A stretch of 64,000 nucleotides of DNA from Balneolaceae bacterium (GCA_034521445.1 JAXHMM010000017.1:210928-274927); one strand, 5' to 3'. Positions 8,907 through 18,265 are shown, counted from the stretch's first letter. The notes: generated from the sequence alone by a model not told the origin. Program-made: numbers and translations.

Positions 8907-9824
8907 ATGGCCTCAGGATCCAAAAAAGTCATCTACGCCGCCCTGGTCGGCAACGGACTCATCGCCATCACCAAATTCACGGCCTCCTTCCTTACCGGGA
9001 GCTCGGCCATGCTCACCGAAGGCATCCACTCGGTCGTGGACACCGGCAACCAGGTACTCCTGCTGCTGGGACTCAAGCGGGCTAAAAAGCCGGCCGACGC
9101 CACCCACCCCTTCGGCCACGGCAAGGAGATCTACTTCTGGAGCTTTGTGGTGGCCATCACCATTTTTGCCGTGGGGGCCGGCATCTCGATCTACGAGGGG
9201 ATACACAGCATCATGGATCCCCACATCATTACCAATCCCATGCCCAACTACATCGTGCTGGGACTGGCCATGGTCTTCGAGGCCTTCGCCTGGTTCTTTG
9301 CCTGGCGGGAATTCGAGAAACAGCGTCGCGGACGAGGCTACGTGGAGACCATCCGCAAGGAGAAGGATCCGGTCACCTTCGTGGTGCTTTTCGAAGACTC
9401 CGCCGCCATGCTGGGCCTGATCGTGGCTTTCCTGGGCATCGCGGCGGCGCAGTGGACCGGTAATCCCGTCTACGACGGAGTGGCCTCGGTGTTCATCGGC
9501 GGCATCCTGGCCATCACCGCGGGCTGGCTGGCCTGGGAAACCAAGGGACTGCTTATAGGCGAGAGCGCCGACCCGCGCATCGTGGAAGGCATTCGCGGCA
9601 TTGCGGGTGAACACAGGGAGGTAAAGACCGTCAACGAAACCCTCACCATGCATATGGGTCCCCAGTTCATCCTGGTTAACCTGAGCCTTGATTTCCACGG
9701 GGACCTCGGCGCGGGGGCCATAGAGCAGGCCATCGCAGCCATCACCCGTGAGATCCGTGAACGCTTCCCCCGTGTAAAGCGCGTCTTTATAGAGGCCGAA
9801 GATTACAAATCCAAACCCGACTGA
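8907..9824 (+). CDS. Cation diffusion facilitator (CDF) metal transporter
   Basis: A 305-residue CDF antiporter exporting divalent metal (Zn, Fe, Mn or Co). It shows the family blocks: helix 1-2 (LVGNGLIAITKFTASFLTGSSAMLTEGIHSVVDTGNQ), the HPFGHGKEIYFW motif, the LFEDSAAMLG metal-site helix (E/D ligands), and a soluble ferredoxin-like tail ending RFPRVKRVFIEAED. The ATG at 8907 starts directly before helix 1; the in-frame ATG at 8865 adds an unlikely Ser/Tyr-rich leader. A TAATTTTC sequence at 8850-8857 resembles a -7 box with one mismatch. The next gene begins 1 base after its stop. Confidence 0.9.
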   Translation: MASGSKKVIYAALVGNGLIAITKFTASFLTGSSAMLTEGIHSVVDTGNQVLLLLGLKRAKKPADATHPFGHGKEIYFWSFVVAITIFAVGAGISIYEGIHSIMDPHIITNPMPNYIVLGLAMVFEAFAWFFAWREFEKQRRGRGYVETIRKEKDPVTFVVLFEDSAAMLGLIVAFLGIAAAQWTGNPVYDGVASVFIGGILAITAGWLAWETKGLLIGESADPRIVEGIRGIAGEHREVKTVNETLTMHMGPQFILVNLSLDFHGDLGAGAIEQAIAAITREIRERFPRVKRVFIEAEDYKSKPD

Positions 9825-9825
9825 C

Positions 9826-10980
9826 ATGAAAAGCACCCTCTTCTGTCTGTTGTTGCTCCTGGCCGGTGCGGCGCTCTGCCCCGCCCAGCATAACCTCCGC
9901 TCCCACGGAGTGGCCATTGGCGTCATGGAGACCGGCCCGCGCAACGCCATTACCGACGTGCCCGGCGTACGCGTGGGTCACCGAACCCTCGTCCGCGGAG
10001 GAGACGTGCGCACCGGCGTTACCGCCATCCTTCCCCATGAGGGCAACCTCTTCCAGCAGAAAGTTCCCGCCGCCATCTATGTGGGCAACGGCTTCGGCAA
10101 ACTGGCGGGTGTCACACAGGTGCGCGAGCTGGGCACCCTTGAAACACCCGTTGTGCTTACCAATACCCTGAGTGTACCCACGGCGGCTGACGCACTGCTG
10201 GATTATACGCTCGGTCTGCCGGGCAACGAAAACGTAGGCTCGGTCAACCCGGTGGTGGGCGAGACCAACGACAGCTACCTTAACGACATCCGCGGCCGCC
10301 ATGTGGCGAAGGAGGATGTGCTGGAGGCCATTCGCTCGGCCTCCGGCGGGGCCGTCCCGCAGGGTAACGTGGGCGCGGGCACAGGCACCAGCGCCTTTGG
10401 ATTCAAGGGCGGCATAGGCACCGCTTCGCGCAGGCTGCCCGCCGACCTGGGCGGATGGTCCGTCGGCGTGCTGGTGCAGACCAACTTCGGGGGCGTGCTC
10501 TCGGTGGACGGGGTGCCCGTGGGTGAGGAGCTGGGCGAGTACTACCTCAGCGGACGCCTGCAGGACTCCCCGGACGGCTCGTGCATGATCGTGGTCGCCA
10601 CCGACGCCCCCCTGGGCTCCCGCAACCTGGAGCGGCTGGCCAAACGCGCCATGCTGGGACTGGCGCGCAGCGGGGGCATCGCTTCCAACGGCAGCGGGGA
10701 CTACGTCATCGCCTTCTCCACAGCCGAATCGGTGCGGGTCCCCTACCGCGGCGAGGGACGCACGCAGCAGGTGGAACGGGTGCGCAACAGCGCCATGTCT
10801 CCCCTCTTCATGGCCGTCAACGAGTCCACCGAAGAAGCCATTATCAACTCCCTGTTCCACGCCGAAACCATGGAAGGACGTGACGGGCATACCGTGGAGG
10901 CCCTGCCGGTGGTCCGGGTGCTGGAGATCCTTCGCCGTCACGGCCGCCAGGTAGACGACCAGCCGGGGAACCGGCCGTGA
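9826..10980 (+). CDS. P1 (DmpA-type) self-processing aminopeptidase/esterase
   Basis: A 384-residue member of family S58/P1 (L-aminopeptidase D-esterase DmpA). A signal peptide (MKSTLFCLLLLLAGAALCPAQ) indicates export. Family blocks include ITDVPGVRVGH, GNGFGKLAG, NTLSVPTAADALLDY, NVGAGTGTSAFGFKGGIGTASR and VGVLVQTNFGG. Auto-cleavage in DmpA occurs before a Ser in a DGS-x3-VVATDAPL context; here this is Gly251/Ser252 (DGSCMIVVATDAPL), which would give about 27 and 14 kDa chains. It is 1 base after the CDF gene and overlaps the PagL-like gene by 4 bases. Natural substrate unknown; possibly D-amino-acid or beta-peptides. Confidence 0.92.
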   Translation: MKSTLFCLLLLLAGAALCPAQHNLRSHGVAIGVMETGPRNAITDVPGVRVGHRTLVRGGDVRTGVTAILPHEGNLFQQKVPAAIYVGNGFGKLAGVTQVRELGTLETPVVLTNTLSVPTAADALLDYTLGLPGNENVGSVNPVVGETNDSYLNDIRGRHVAKEDVLEAIRSASGGAVPQGNVGAGTGTSAFGFKGGIGTASRRLPADLGGWSVGVLVQTNFGGVLSVDGVPVGEELGEYYLSGRLQDSPDGSCMIVVATDAPLGSRNLERLAKRAMLGLARSGGIASNGSGDYVIAFSTAESVRVPYRGEGRTQQVERVRNSAMSPLFMAVNESTEEAIINSLFHAETMEGRDGHTVEALPVVRVLEILRRHGRQVDDQPGNRP

Positions 10981-11675
10981 GGCTGGCCTCCATACCCCCC
11001 GCAGCGTACACCGCGACGGCCTTGCTGTTGATCCTGCTGCCGGCCCTCGCCTCGCTCCTCCAAGCCCAGCACGGGGATGCCGTAATGGCCATGGAGAGCG
11101 AAAAAGACGCCGCAGAACCAACGGCGGACCGCGAGCGCGCTCCCGGCCTGCGATGGATACGCGGCGAGCCCCACATGCATGAATTTTCCATCTGGGGCGG
11201 CTACGCCTACGACTCGCACAGTCTCATCGGGGAGACCGACGATGTGACGCTGGGCGTGGGCGGGGGACGCTACAACCTCCGCCTGCTTCGATGGCGCCGC
11301 CACCTGGTGGAGTACTCCGCCGAGGTGAGCCTGTTCACCCGCTACCGATGGCCCGACGACGGCCGGCAGCGCCAGCTGGGCGGCGTGGGTATCTCCCCCC
11401 TCGGCCTGCAGTTAAATTTCATCAGCGACCGCGCGCTGCAACCCTATCTGCGTTCGACCGCCGGACTGATGTTTCTCGAAGCCCCCTTTCCCGACGACCG
11501 CGGCACCAGGGTCAACTTCACATTCGGGGTTGGTGGCGGTGCGGAACTCTACCTCTCCGACTTCAGCTCCCTCTCGGTAGGCTACTATTTTTTTCATCTC
11601 TCCAACGGTGAGACAGGTTCGGTCAACCCGGGCATCGACTCCAGCCTGTTCATGGGTACGCTTACCCTCTTCTAA
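10977..11675 (+). CDS. Acyloxyacyl hydrolase (PagL-like outer-membrane barrel)
   Basis: A 232-residue predicted lipid A 3-O-deacylase-like barrel. After an exported N-terminus, beta-strands lead to the PagL active-site motif near the C-terminus: YYFFHLSNGETGSVNPGIDS, with H-x-S and the downstream NPG. The protein ends in LTLF, an outer-membrane strand. The GTG start at 10977 overlaps the P1 peptidase stop by 4 bases (GTGA), implying translational coupling. PagL enzymes remove the 3-position acyl chain of lipid A; whether this organism's LPS is the substrate is inferred. A Glu of the catalytic triad is expected but I did not assign it. Confidence 0.82.
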   Translation: MRLASIPPAAYTATALLLILLPALASLLQAQHGDAVMAMESEKDAAEPTADRERAPGLRWIRGEPHMHEFSIWGGYAYDSHSLIGETDDVTLGVGGGRYNLRLLRWRRHLVEYSAEVSLFTRYRWPDDGRQRQLGGVGISPLGLQLNFISDRALQPYLRSTAGLMFLEAPFPDDRGTRVNFTFGVGGGAELYLSDFSSLSVGYYFFHLSNGETGSVNPGIDSSLFMGTLTLF

Positions 11676-11759
11676 AAAAACAGCGCACTCCCACACCTCC
11701 GAATGGTTGCGCCTTGTGAACTGTTGCTTGAGAGAAACCCTGACCAAAGCCATCCCGCC

Positions 11760-12329
11760 ATGAAAACCTTCTGGACCATTCTCGTCACCCTAATCGTGCT
11801 GGCCGGGGGCTGGCTGCTGTTGGGCATCACCGGCTTCCTGCAGCAGGGCCCCGCCGATATGACCCTGGCCGCCTCGCAGGCGGAGGCCGCCCCCGCCGAT
11901 TCCATCACCTTCCAGAAACTGGAGCTCTCCGAGGAGGCCTGGAGGGAGAAGCTCACCGACAAGCAATACCGCATCCTCCGCCAGAAAGGCACGGAAACGC
12001 CTTTCATAAATGAATACTTCGATACCACAGAGGAGGGTGTCTACCACTGCGCGGCCTGCGGGCTTCCCCTCTACAGCTCCGCACACAAATACAAATCGGG
12101 CACAGGCTGGCCCAGCTTCTGGAAACCCATCCAGGCCAACGTCGTGGAGGAACGCGTGGACAACTCCTTTTTCATGACGCGCACCGAGATCGTCTGCGCC
12201 CGGTGCGAATCGCACATCGGTCACGTCTTCAGCGACGGCCCCGAGCCCACGGGACTGCGCTACTGCATGAATTCGGCGGCGCTGACCTTCACGGCCTCCG
12301 ACGAATCCACCGCCGCGGAAGGACGCTGA
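11760..12329 (+). CDS. msrB: Membrane-anchored methionine-R-sulfoxide reductase
   Basis: A 189-residue MsrB with an N-terminal membrane anchor (FWTILVTLIVLAGGWLLLGI), so the enzyme probably repairs oxidised methionine outside the cytoplasm. The MsrB domain (about 55-180) has both zinc-binding pairs (CAAC and CARC), the SGTGWPSFWKPI block, HVFSDGP and the catalytic GLRYCMNSAAL cysteine. The ATG at 11760 begins right at the anchor; a longer in-frame ORF from 11703 adds no conserved sequence. There is no fused MsrA. It stands 84 bases after the PagL-like gene and converges with the PH-domain gene. Confidence 0.93.
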   Translation: MKTFWTILVTLIVLAGGWLLLGITGFLQQGPADMTLAASQAEAAPADSITFQKLELSEEAWREKLTDKQYRILRQKGTETPFINEYFDTTEEGVYHCAACGLPLYSSAHKYKSGTGWPSFWKPIQANVVEERVDNSFFMTRTEIVCARCESHIGHVFSDGPEPTGLRYCMNSAALTFTASDESTAAEGR

Positions 12330-12348
12330 CCGTAAACGGTATCACGCC

Positions 12349-12882
12349 TCAAATCTTCTTCTCGATGCGCCCCAGCGTATCGCGTATGTCGCGCAGCAGG
12401 GCGGCCGTCTCTCCCTGTTCCACACTGTCGGAGTTCGCGGCGGACAGGGAGTTGTCGGTCACCACATCGCGCTGCTCAAGTACCATCTGGCGGAAGGCGG
12501 CCGCATCCACGATGCCGATGAGCGTCAGGTCGCTGGTCCCCTGGCCGGTGTTGCCCGCCGTCTCCACCTTCAGGATGCTCAGGCCAAAGGCGCGCAGCAG
12601 AGGCCCCTCCTTGAAGGTAAGATCCTGAATTTTGTCCAGCGGTATGGTTCGTTCGATGTGAAATATAAATCCTTTTTCGAAACGCAGGGCGCGCGTGGTC
12701 AGCTCGCAGCTCAGGCGGTCAAAGTATTTGCGGATAAGGATGGGGGCGATCACCAGAATGAAAGGGATGAGCAAGATACCCGCAATGGTGGCTGTGCTGA
12801 CCAGGATACTGAATACGAGCAGGTATTTTTTGATATCCGGGTTGAATTCGGCGGTGGCGAGGATTCGCGCTTGGTTGGTCAT
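12349..12882 (-). CDS. Bacterial PH-domain (YdbT/bPH2-like) membrane protein
   Basis: A 177-residue protein with two close hydrophobic helices (about 22-60: YLLVFSILVSTATIAGILLIPFILVIAPILI) followed by a bacterial PH domain. That domain has the family's TTRALRFEKGFIFHIERTIPLDKIQDL strand-turn pattern, read in parts. The C-terminal tail is a short coiled coil (ETAALLRDIRDTLGRIEKK). The ATG at 12882 is chosen over an upstream in-frame ATG at 12918, which adds 12 unconserved residues. It is 78 bases downstream of the symporter gene on the same strand. Function of such proteins is not established. Confidence 0.75.
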   Translation of the reverse strand: MTNQARILATAEFNPDIKKYLLVFSILVSTATIAGILLIPFILVIAPILIRKYFDRLSCELTTRALRFEKGFIFHIERTIPLDKIQDLTFKEGPLLRAFGLSILKVETAGNTGQGTSDLTLIGIVDAAAFRQMVLEQRDVVTDNSLSAANSDSVEQGETAALLRDIRDTLGRIEKKI

Positions 12883-12960
12883 GGCGTCAGTCGGTAGGTT
12901 CCAATGGAGGCGGGCCATACTCTGGCCGCGCCCTTCGTGTACGCAGCGCGGCCGCGCAGG

Positions 12961-14469
12961 TTATTCGCCCGCGGAAAACTCCTCGCGGGTCTTGCCGGCC
13001 AGGCGGCGGTTATAGAAATAGAGCAGTCCCATGGCCACCCCCCACTGCAGCAACACCGTCGCCAGCGAGAAAGGGCTGAGGGGATTGAACCAGGCGTCGG
13101 TGGCTGCGCTCTGGTAGATCCACCAGGCCAGCAGGGTCACGACCTCTACAGGCACCACGTACTTGATGACTATTTCCCACCAGGGACCCAGCGTATGGTT
13201 GCTCTCCTCGATGTTCACGATCTCGCTGCGGAACTTCGAGGGACCGTATCTGATGATGGCAAAGGACATGAATGCGCCCGAGATAAGCAGGCCTACGCCC
13301 CAGACGAAGTCCTGGTTGGCCAGGAAATCGGTGGAGAGGGCCGAGGGCATGCCCAGCAGAAAGCCGGCGACGCATATTCCAGCCACGGCCTTGGTCCGGG
13401 TAACTCCCATGTCGACGAAAACGCGGCTGGCGAGTTCAATCATGGAGATCAGCGAGCTGAAGGCGGCAAAGGTGAGTCCCAGGAAAAAGAGAATGGCGAA
13501 TATGGGTCCCCCGGGCATCTCGGCGAAGAGCTGGGGCATCCACATAAAGGTGAGTCCCGTACCGGCGGGGCCGGAATCCTGCATGATACCCAGCACCTCG
13601 GAGCTGCTCATGCCGCTGCCCAGGATGCCGAAGACGGTGGAGAAGATGGTCACGGCAGCCAGCAGGGAGACGATGTTGTTGCCTATGCCGGTCTGGAAGG
13701 CGCTGATGGTCACGTCATCCTTTGAGCGCATGTAGGCCGCGTAGGTCAGGATCAGTCCCCACGCCGCGCCGGTGTCCCAGGCGTTCTGGGTGAGAGCCTC
13801 GATCCAGATGGTGGGCTGGGATAGGGTGGACCAGTCGGGCGTAAACAGGTAGGCGATTCCCTCGTAGCTGCCCGGCAGGGTGACTGCGCGCACCAGGGAG
13901 ATTACCACCACCAGCAGCAGGGAGGGTATGAGCACCTTGTTGATACGCTCGATGGAGGAGATGCCCTTGACTACGATGAAGCCGCCGGCGCCCATCATCA
14001 GGGCGTGGAAGACCGAAGGCAGGGCCGAACCCTGAAAGCCGTACCACACCGATTCGGCCTGCGCGACGCTGGAGGGGAGATCGGCGGCCACCGACTGGAT
14101 CAGGTAATAGAGGCACCAGCCGGCGATGACGCTGTAGTAGAACATGATGGCTGTGGCCACGAAGCCGATGAAAGCGCCCATCCAGGCGAATTTCTCACCC
14201 ACCAGCTTCACGAAGGAGCCGATCACCCCCTTGCGCCCGTGGCGGCCGATGCCGTATTCGGCGATGATGAGCGGGATGGAGAAAAGGAAAAGGCAGCAGA
14301 TCCAGGCCAGCAGGAAGGCCCCGGCACCCTCCTGTCCCCCGTTCTGGGCTACGATGCGCGGGAAGCGCCAGATGTTGCCCGTGCCTACGGCGATGCCCAG
14401 CACACTCAGGATGAGTCCCAGTTTGGAGGAAAAAAACTGTCCGGAAGAGGAGTTGGAGGTGGATGCCAT
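12961..14469 (-). CDS. Sodium:neurotransmitter symporter (NSS/SNF) family transporter
   Basis: A 502-residue Na+-dependent transporter with about 12 membrane helices. Helix 1 carries the NSS signature GIAVGTGNIWRFPRIVAQNGG, the unwound region that binds sodium and substrate in LeuT. The helix-6 region (WIEALTQNAWDTGAAWGLILTYAAY) also fits. Substrates of bacterial NSS proteins are usually amino acids; the actual one cannot be told. A CAAAGGTA box 36 bases upstream on this strand (TACCTTTG) looks like its promoter. It is transcribed away from the DUF2723 gene. Confidence 0.93.
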   Translation of the reverse strand: MASTSNSSSGQFFSSKLGLILSVLGIAVGTGNIWRFPRIVAQNGGQEGAGAFLLAWICCLFLFSIPLIIAEYGIGRHGRKGVIGSFVKLVGEKFAWMGAFIGFVATAIMFYYSVIAGWCLYYLIQSVAADLPSSVAQAESVWYGFQGSALPSVFHALMMGAGGFIVVKGISSIERINKVLIPSLLLVVVISLVRAVTLPGSYEGIAYLFTPDWSTLSQPTIWIEALTQNAWDTGAAWGLILTYAAYMRSKDDVTISAFQTGIGNNIVSLLAAVTIFSTVFGILGSGMSSSEVLGIMQDSGPAGTGLTFMWMPQLFAEMPGGPIFAILFFLGLTFAAFSSLISMIELASRVFVDMGVTRTKAVAGICVAGFLLGMPSALSTDFLANQDFVWGVGLLISGAFMSFAIIRYGPSKFRSEIVNIEESNHTLGPWWEIVIKYVVPVEVVTLLAWWIYQSAATDAWFNPLSPFSLATVLLQWGVAMGLLYFYNRRLAGKTREEFSAGE

Positions 14470-14504
14470 TCGTTTCCCGTGCCGATTTTTTGGAGTTAGC
14501 GCAT

Positions 14505-14512
14505 CAAAGGTA
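14505..14512 (-). promoter_or_regulatory. -7 box (TACCTTTG) of the symporter gene
   Basis: Read on the minus strand the sequence is TACCTTTG, an exact match to the Bacteroidota primary-sigma -7 consensus TAnnTTTG. It is followed by a predicted start about 7 bases on and a leader of about 30 bases to the ATG at 14469. No clear TTG is visible at the -33 distance. Confidence 0.5.
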
Positions 14513-14616
14513 TTAAAACGTACAGCCGCTGCGGACGGCCAGCCTTTTTTTAACTATTTTTTTCATGAGAGGCAAACGGAACTGTCGGAAATATCACGTC
14601 GGACTTACCGTTAGAC

Positions 14617-14650
14617 TTTTTCGACACTGGATGACGGGTGCCTAATTTTG
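14617..14650 (+). promoter_or_regulatory. Promoter (TTTTT ... TAATTTTG) of the DUF2723 gene
   Basis: TAATTTTG at 14643-14650 matches TAnnTTTG exactly, and a TTTTT tract at 14617-14621 sits at the -33 distance (about 21 bases between). Transcription would start near 14657, giving a leader of about 70 bases. It lies in the 259-base gap between divergent genes, opposite the symporter promoter. Confidence 0.55.
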
Positions 14651-14728
14651 ATTCCACACCGCCCATGCGTATTATTGCATGCCTGACTGAAAAGCCCCTT
14701 TTTCATCGATTTAATCAACCCGCACGGA

Positions 14729-17710
14729 ATGTTCAAGGACCACAGAACGACCAATAAATGGCTGGCCCTTTTCGTTTTTTTCGCCTCCCTCCTGCTCTAC
14801 TTCTTCACCATGGCTCCCACCGCCTCGTTCTGGGACGCCGGTGAGTTTATTGCCGTGGCCCACGGACTGCAGGTGAACCACCCGCCGGGCGCCCCCTTTT
14901 ACTCCCTGCTCGGGCGCCTTTTCTCCATGTTCATGCCCTCCGGCTACGTGGCCATGAGCATCAACTTTGTCAGCGCCCTCACTTCCGCACTCACCGTCAT
15001 GCTGCTCTACCTTATCGTGGTGCGGCTGGTGCGCGAGTGGAAGCCGGAGGTGGACGCCATGGAGGCCATTGACAAGATGGGCATGTACGGCGGGGCCCTG
15101 CTCGGTGCCTTCACCTTTGCGGTAACTGACACCTTCTGGTTCAACGCCGCGGAGGCCGAGGTCTACGCCATTTCCATGTTCTTCACTGCCGCAGTGGTCT
15201 GGATGGCCCTCAAGTGGTCCGAACATCACCGCGAGGCCCACAACGAGCGCTGGCTCATCCTCATCGCCTACATGTTTGGACTGGCCCTCGGCGTGCACCT
15301 GCTCAACCTGCTCGCCTTTTTCTTCGTGGTGCTCATTGTCTACTTCAAGAAGCGCGAGTTTCAGTTTATGACCTTTCTGGGTGCGGGCCTGCTCTCGGTA
15401 CTCTCCTTCGGCGTAATCTATCCCTTCACCATCCAGACCATCCCCTCCATCATGGACGGCATCGACCAGGCGACCTACGGCCTGATCGGACCCATTGCCT
15501 TCATGGTGCTGGTGGCCGCCCTGGTGGGCTGGGCCCTCTGGTACACGCATACGCGGAACCACCGCCTGGCCAACCTGGTGGTGCTGGCCTATACCATGAT
15601 CCTCATAGGCTACTCCTCCTATGCGCTCATCTTTATCCGCTCGGTGGCCGATCCGCCCATTGACGAGAACGACCCGGAGACCATGGAGGCCTTCATCAGC
15701 TACCTTGAGCGCGAGCAGTACGGGCAGACGCCCCTGTTGACCGGCTACACCTACGACAACAGCCAGGGACGTGTGAACACCGAGGAGGAGACCTTCCTGC
15801 CCCGCCGCTACTCCCAGAATCCCCAGCACATGCAGGCCTACGCCAACTACGCCAGCGACTGGGACTATTTCTGGAGTTACCAGGTTAACCACATGTACAT
15901 CCGCTATTTCAACTGGAACTTTATCGGCCGGGAGTCCGACATCCAGGACACCGGCTGGCAGGCCGGCTTCACCGAGAGTCCCTATGAGGACAATCCCGCG
16001 CATAATTCCTACTTCTACCTGCCCTTCCTGATTGGGCTCTTCGGGATGATATTCCACTTCCAGAAAGACTGGAAACGGGCGCTCTCGGTCATGGTGCTCT
16101 TTATCATGACGGGACTGGCCGTCATCGTCTTCCTCAACCAGACCCCCGACCAGCCGCGCGAGCGGGACTATGCCTATGTGGGATCCTACTTCGCATTCGC
16201 CATATGGGTGGGCATGGGAGGGGTCGGCCTTATCCAGATGGTCAAGGAGTACCTGGGACGAAATCTAGCAGCCGCTGGCGGAGTGCTGGGCCTCTGCATG
16301 CTGGCACTACCGCTCTGGATGGGCTACCAAAACTTCCATGACCACGACCGCAGCGAGCGCTATATCGCCTCGGACTACGCCTACAACCTGCTCAATTCGG
16401 TAGCCCCCAACGGTATACTTTTCACCAACGGCGACAACGACACCTTTCCCCTCTGGTACCTTCAGGAGGTAGAGGGTGTGCGCACCGACGTGCGCATCGT
16501 CTGTCTGAGCCTGCTCAATACCGATTGGTACATCAAACAGCTGCGTGACCAGTGGTCCCACGAATCCGCCCCGCTGCCCATCGACCTGACCAACGAGGAA
16601 ATCGAGCAGATGACCAGCGGCTATACCCGCTACCAGCCCGACACCCTCAGCATTCCGGTTGACAAGCAGCTGCTGCGAACCGCCTTTTCCGGAGATAGAA
16701 GTTTCAAGGAAACCATCGGGGTAAAGCCTGACACCAGCCTTAGCCTCTACCGTGAAGGCGTGGACTTCGGCATACCGGTGGATTCTCTCGACAACGAGGT
16801 AAGCTGGTACCTGCAAGGTCGGCCCGCCGGAACCGACCAGCAGGGCAACGAGATCCGCTACCTTCAGATCCAGGATGAGATGATTCTGCACATCCTGCGG
16901 CAGAACCAGTGGCTGCGGCCCGTCTACTTCTCCAACACCGTCTCTTCGGGCAGCCAGCTCAACCTGCAGGACTACTTCCGTTTCGAAGGCAAGGCCTTCC
17001 GGGTGGTGCCACAGCAGCGCGAAGGTTCCAACTACGGCTGGATCGACCCGGAGTTTCACGCCAAGAGGCTCAACGACTTCCGTTTCCGCGGCTGGGACAA
17101 CCCCGACATGTACCTTGATGAGAACATCCGGCGCATGCTGGGCAACTACCGCTTCAGCATCACCGAGCTGGCCGATCGCTACCGGCGCCTCGGCAACAAC
17201 GAGAGCGCGGTGAAATGGCTGGACTGGGGACGAGAAAAAGTCCCCTTCCTGGAATCCAACACCGGCGATTTCGGCACGCTGGCCCTCTACGCCTACAGCT
17301 ACGCACAGGCCGGAGATACCGAAGCGGCCCTGGAGCTGGTCAACAAGGGGCAGCCTGAAGCTCTGGATGAGCTCTCGCAGGTGATCAGCCGCTACGACGG
17401 CGTACAGTCTGAATACGGCGCCCTGCAGGAAAAGATCAACAACGCCCGCATGAACGCCAACATGGAGCGTCAGCGCCGGCTGAAACAGCAGATTCAGGAT
17501 CTGCAGTCGCGTTTTAACAACGTGCAGCGCGACATCTCCCGCAACCTGAGTCACCTGATGCTTATGCAGCGTATCTACTACCTGGACGGAGACACGACCC
17601 TCGCCTCCCAGCTGGCCGACACCGTTAACGATATGACCACCAGCCGGGTACCCTTCCCCACCACGGAGGCGGAGAACCTGGAATACCTCGGTCAGTTCGG
17701 CCTCGATTAG
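14729..17710 (+). CDS. DUF2723 membrane glycosyltransferase-like protein
   Basis: A 993-residue membrane protein of the DUF2723 (GT117, protein O-mannosyltransferase-like) family. The N-terminal block FFTMAPTASFWDAGEFIAVAHGLQVNHPPGAPFYSLLGRLFSMF, seen in parts, carries the acidic loop (WDAGEF) and HPPGAP turn used by GT-C enzymes. About 11 helices extend to residue 540. A large periplasmic domain follows, with a TPR-like segment and a coiled coil (about 905-955, rich in Q/R). The long soluble tail with helical repeats is normal for Balneolota/Bacteroidota members. It probably glycosylates exported proteins or lipids; donor and acceptor are unknown. Monocistronic, with its own promoter. Confidence 0.88.
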   Translation: MFKDHRTTNKWLALFVFFASLLLYFFTMAPTASFWDAGEFIAVAHGLQVNHPPGAPFYSLLGRLFSMFMPSGYVAMSINFVSALTSALTVMLLYLIVVRLVREWKPEVDAMEAIDKMGMYGGALLGAFTFAVTDTFWFNAAEAEVYAISMFFTAAVVWMALKWSEHHREAHNERWLILIAYMFGLALGVHLLNLLAFFFVVLIVYFKKREFQFMTFLGAGLLSVLSFGVIYPFTIQTIPSIMDGIDQATYGLIGPIAFMVLVAALVGWALWYTHTRNHRLANLVVLAYTMILIGYSSYALIFIRSVADPPIDENDPETMEAFISYLEREQYGQTPLLTGYTYDNSQGRVNTEEETFLPRRYSQNPQHMQAYANYASDWDYFWSYQVNHMYIRYFNWNFIGRESDIQDTGWQAGFTESPYEDNPAHNSYFYLPFLIGLFGMIFHFQKDWKRALSVMVLFIMTGLAVIVFLNQTPDQPRERDYAYVGSYFAFAIWVGMGGVGLIQMVKEYLGRNLAAAGGVLGLCMLALPLWMGYQNFHDHDRSERYIASDYAYNLLNSVAPNGILFTNGDNDTFPLWYLQEVEGVRTDVRIVCLSLLNTDWYIKQLRDQWSHESAPLPIDLTNEEIEQMTSGYTRYQPDTLSIPVDKQLLRTAFSGDRSFKETIGVKPDTSLSLYREGVDFGIPVDSLDNEVSWYLQGRPAGTDQQGNEIRYLQIQDEMILHILRQNQWLRPVYFSNTVSSGSQLNLQDYFRFEGKAFRVVPQQREGSNYGWIDPEFHAKRLNDFRFRGWDNPDMYLDENIRRMLGNYRFSITELADRYRRLGNNESAVKWLDWGREKVPFLESNTGDFGTLALYAYSYAQAGDTEAALELVNKGQPEALDELSQVISRYDGVQSEYGALQEKINNARMNANMERQRRLKQQIQDLQSRFNNVQRDISRNLSHLMLMQRIYYLDGDTTLASQLADTVNDMTTSRVPFPTTEAENLEYLGQFGLD

Positions 17711-17744
17711 GGGCCGGGCATTTCTTTTTCCGGGATTGTAATGG

Positions 17745-17752
17745 TATATTTG
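17745..17752 (+). promoter_or_regulatory. -7 box (TATATTTG) upstream of the ybeY operon
   Basis: TATATTTG matches the Bacteroidota -7 consensus exactly, with a T-rich tract (17721-17729) at the -33 distance instead of a perfect TTG. The same octamer heads the tRNA promoter at 63799. Directly after it a GC hairpin (GCCCGT ... ACGGGC, about 17753-17774) would lie at the very 5' end of the transcript. Confidence 0.5.
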
Positions 17753-17809
17753 CCCGTCGGCTGCAGCCACGGGCAGAGACGGCACACAGGCTAACCAACC
17801 GCACCATCC

Positions 17810-18265
17810 ATGGTACACCAGTTCACCAAGGAAAACATCGACGCCATCGCTAAGATTCTGGGCTCCGAAGCGAAGCCCCTGGGCGACGATGTCTTCCGGC
17901 TGGAGGTGCAGAACCCCGAGGAGGGTCGCAAGCTGGCCCTGGAAATCCACCTGGGACTGGAGGTTAACGGCGAGCCCCTCAATATGGTTTCGGTCTACGC
18001 CTCCAACACCTTCCTGCAGCTGCACAACTGCACGGCCTTCATCGCCAGCGACATGCTCAAGCAGGTCACCTTTTTCGGCCGCCAGCACGAACGCACCTCA
18101 GGCCTGATCGTTGAGCGCGGCGCCGGCTGCAGTCTCTACTCCAACGTGAGCGAGCTCATCCTCAACAGCGATTTCACCAAGCTTCCCGAGGACCTGATGA
18201 TGTGCGCCATCGCCCTTTCCCTCACCGAATCGGTGGACCTGGACGACTTCTCCTTCGACGAATAG
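17810..18265 (+). CDS. Conserved hypothetical protein upstream of ybeY
   Basis: A 151-residue soluble, acidic protein that I do not recognise. It has no signal peptide or membrane helix. Visible features are an N-terminal helix (TKENIDAIAKIL), a hydrophobic strand-rich centre (LALEIHLGLEVN, MVSVYASNTFLQLHN), three cysteines (about 73, 107 and 125) and an acidic C-terminus (SVDLDDFSFDE). It starts the operon and is followed by ybeY after only 4 bases and by a DUF445 gene, so a role in ribosome maturation or RNA handling is possible but unproven. Codon use is like its neighbours and the ORF is intact, which supports a real gene. Confidence 0.8.
   Translation: MVHQFTKENIDAIAKILGSEAKPLGDDVFRLEVQNPEEGRKLALEIHLGLEVNGEPLNMVSVYASNTFLQLHNCTAFIASDMLKQVTFFGRQHERTSGLIVERGAGCSLYSNVSELILNSDFTKLPEDLMMCAIALSLTESVDLDDFSFDE

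Noticed and set aside
16307..18088. Minus-strand ORF of 593 codons
   Set aside because: Antisense to the end of the DUF2723 gene and the gene before ybeY; composition is that of a shadow frame.
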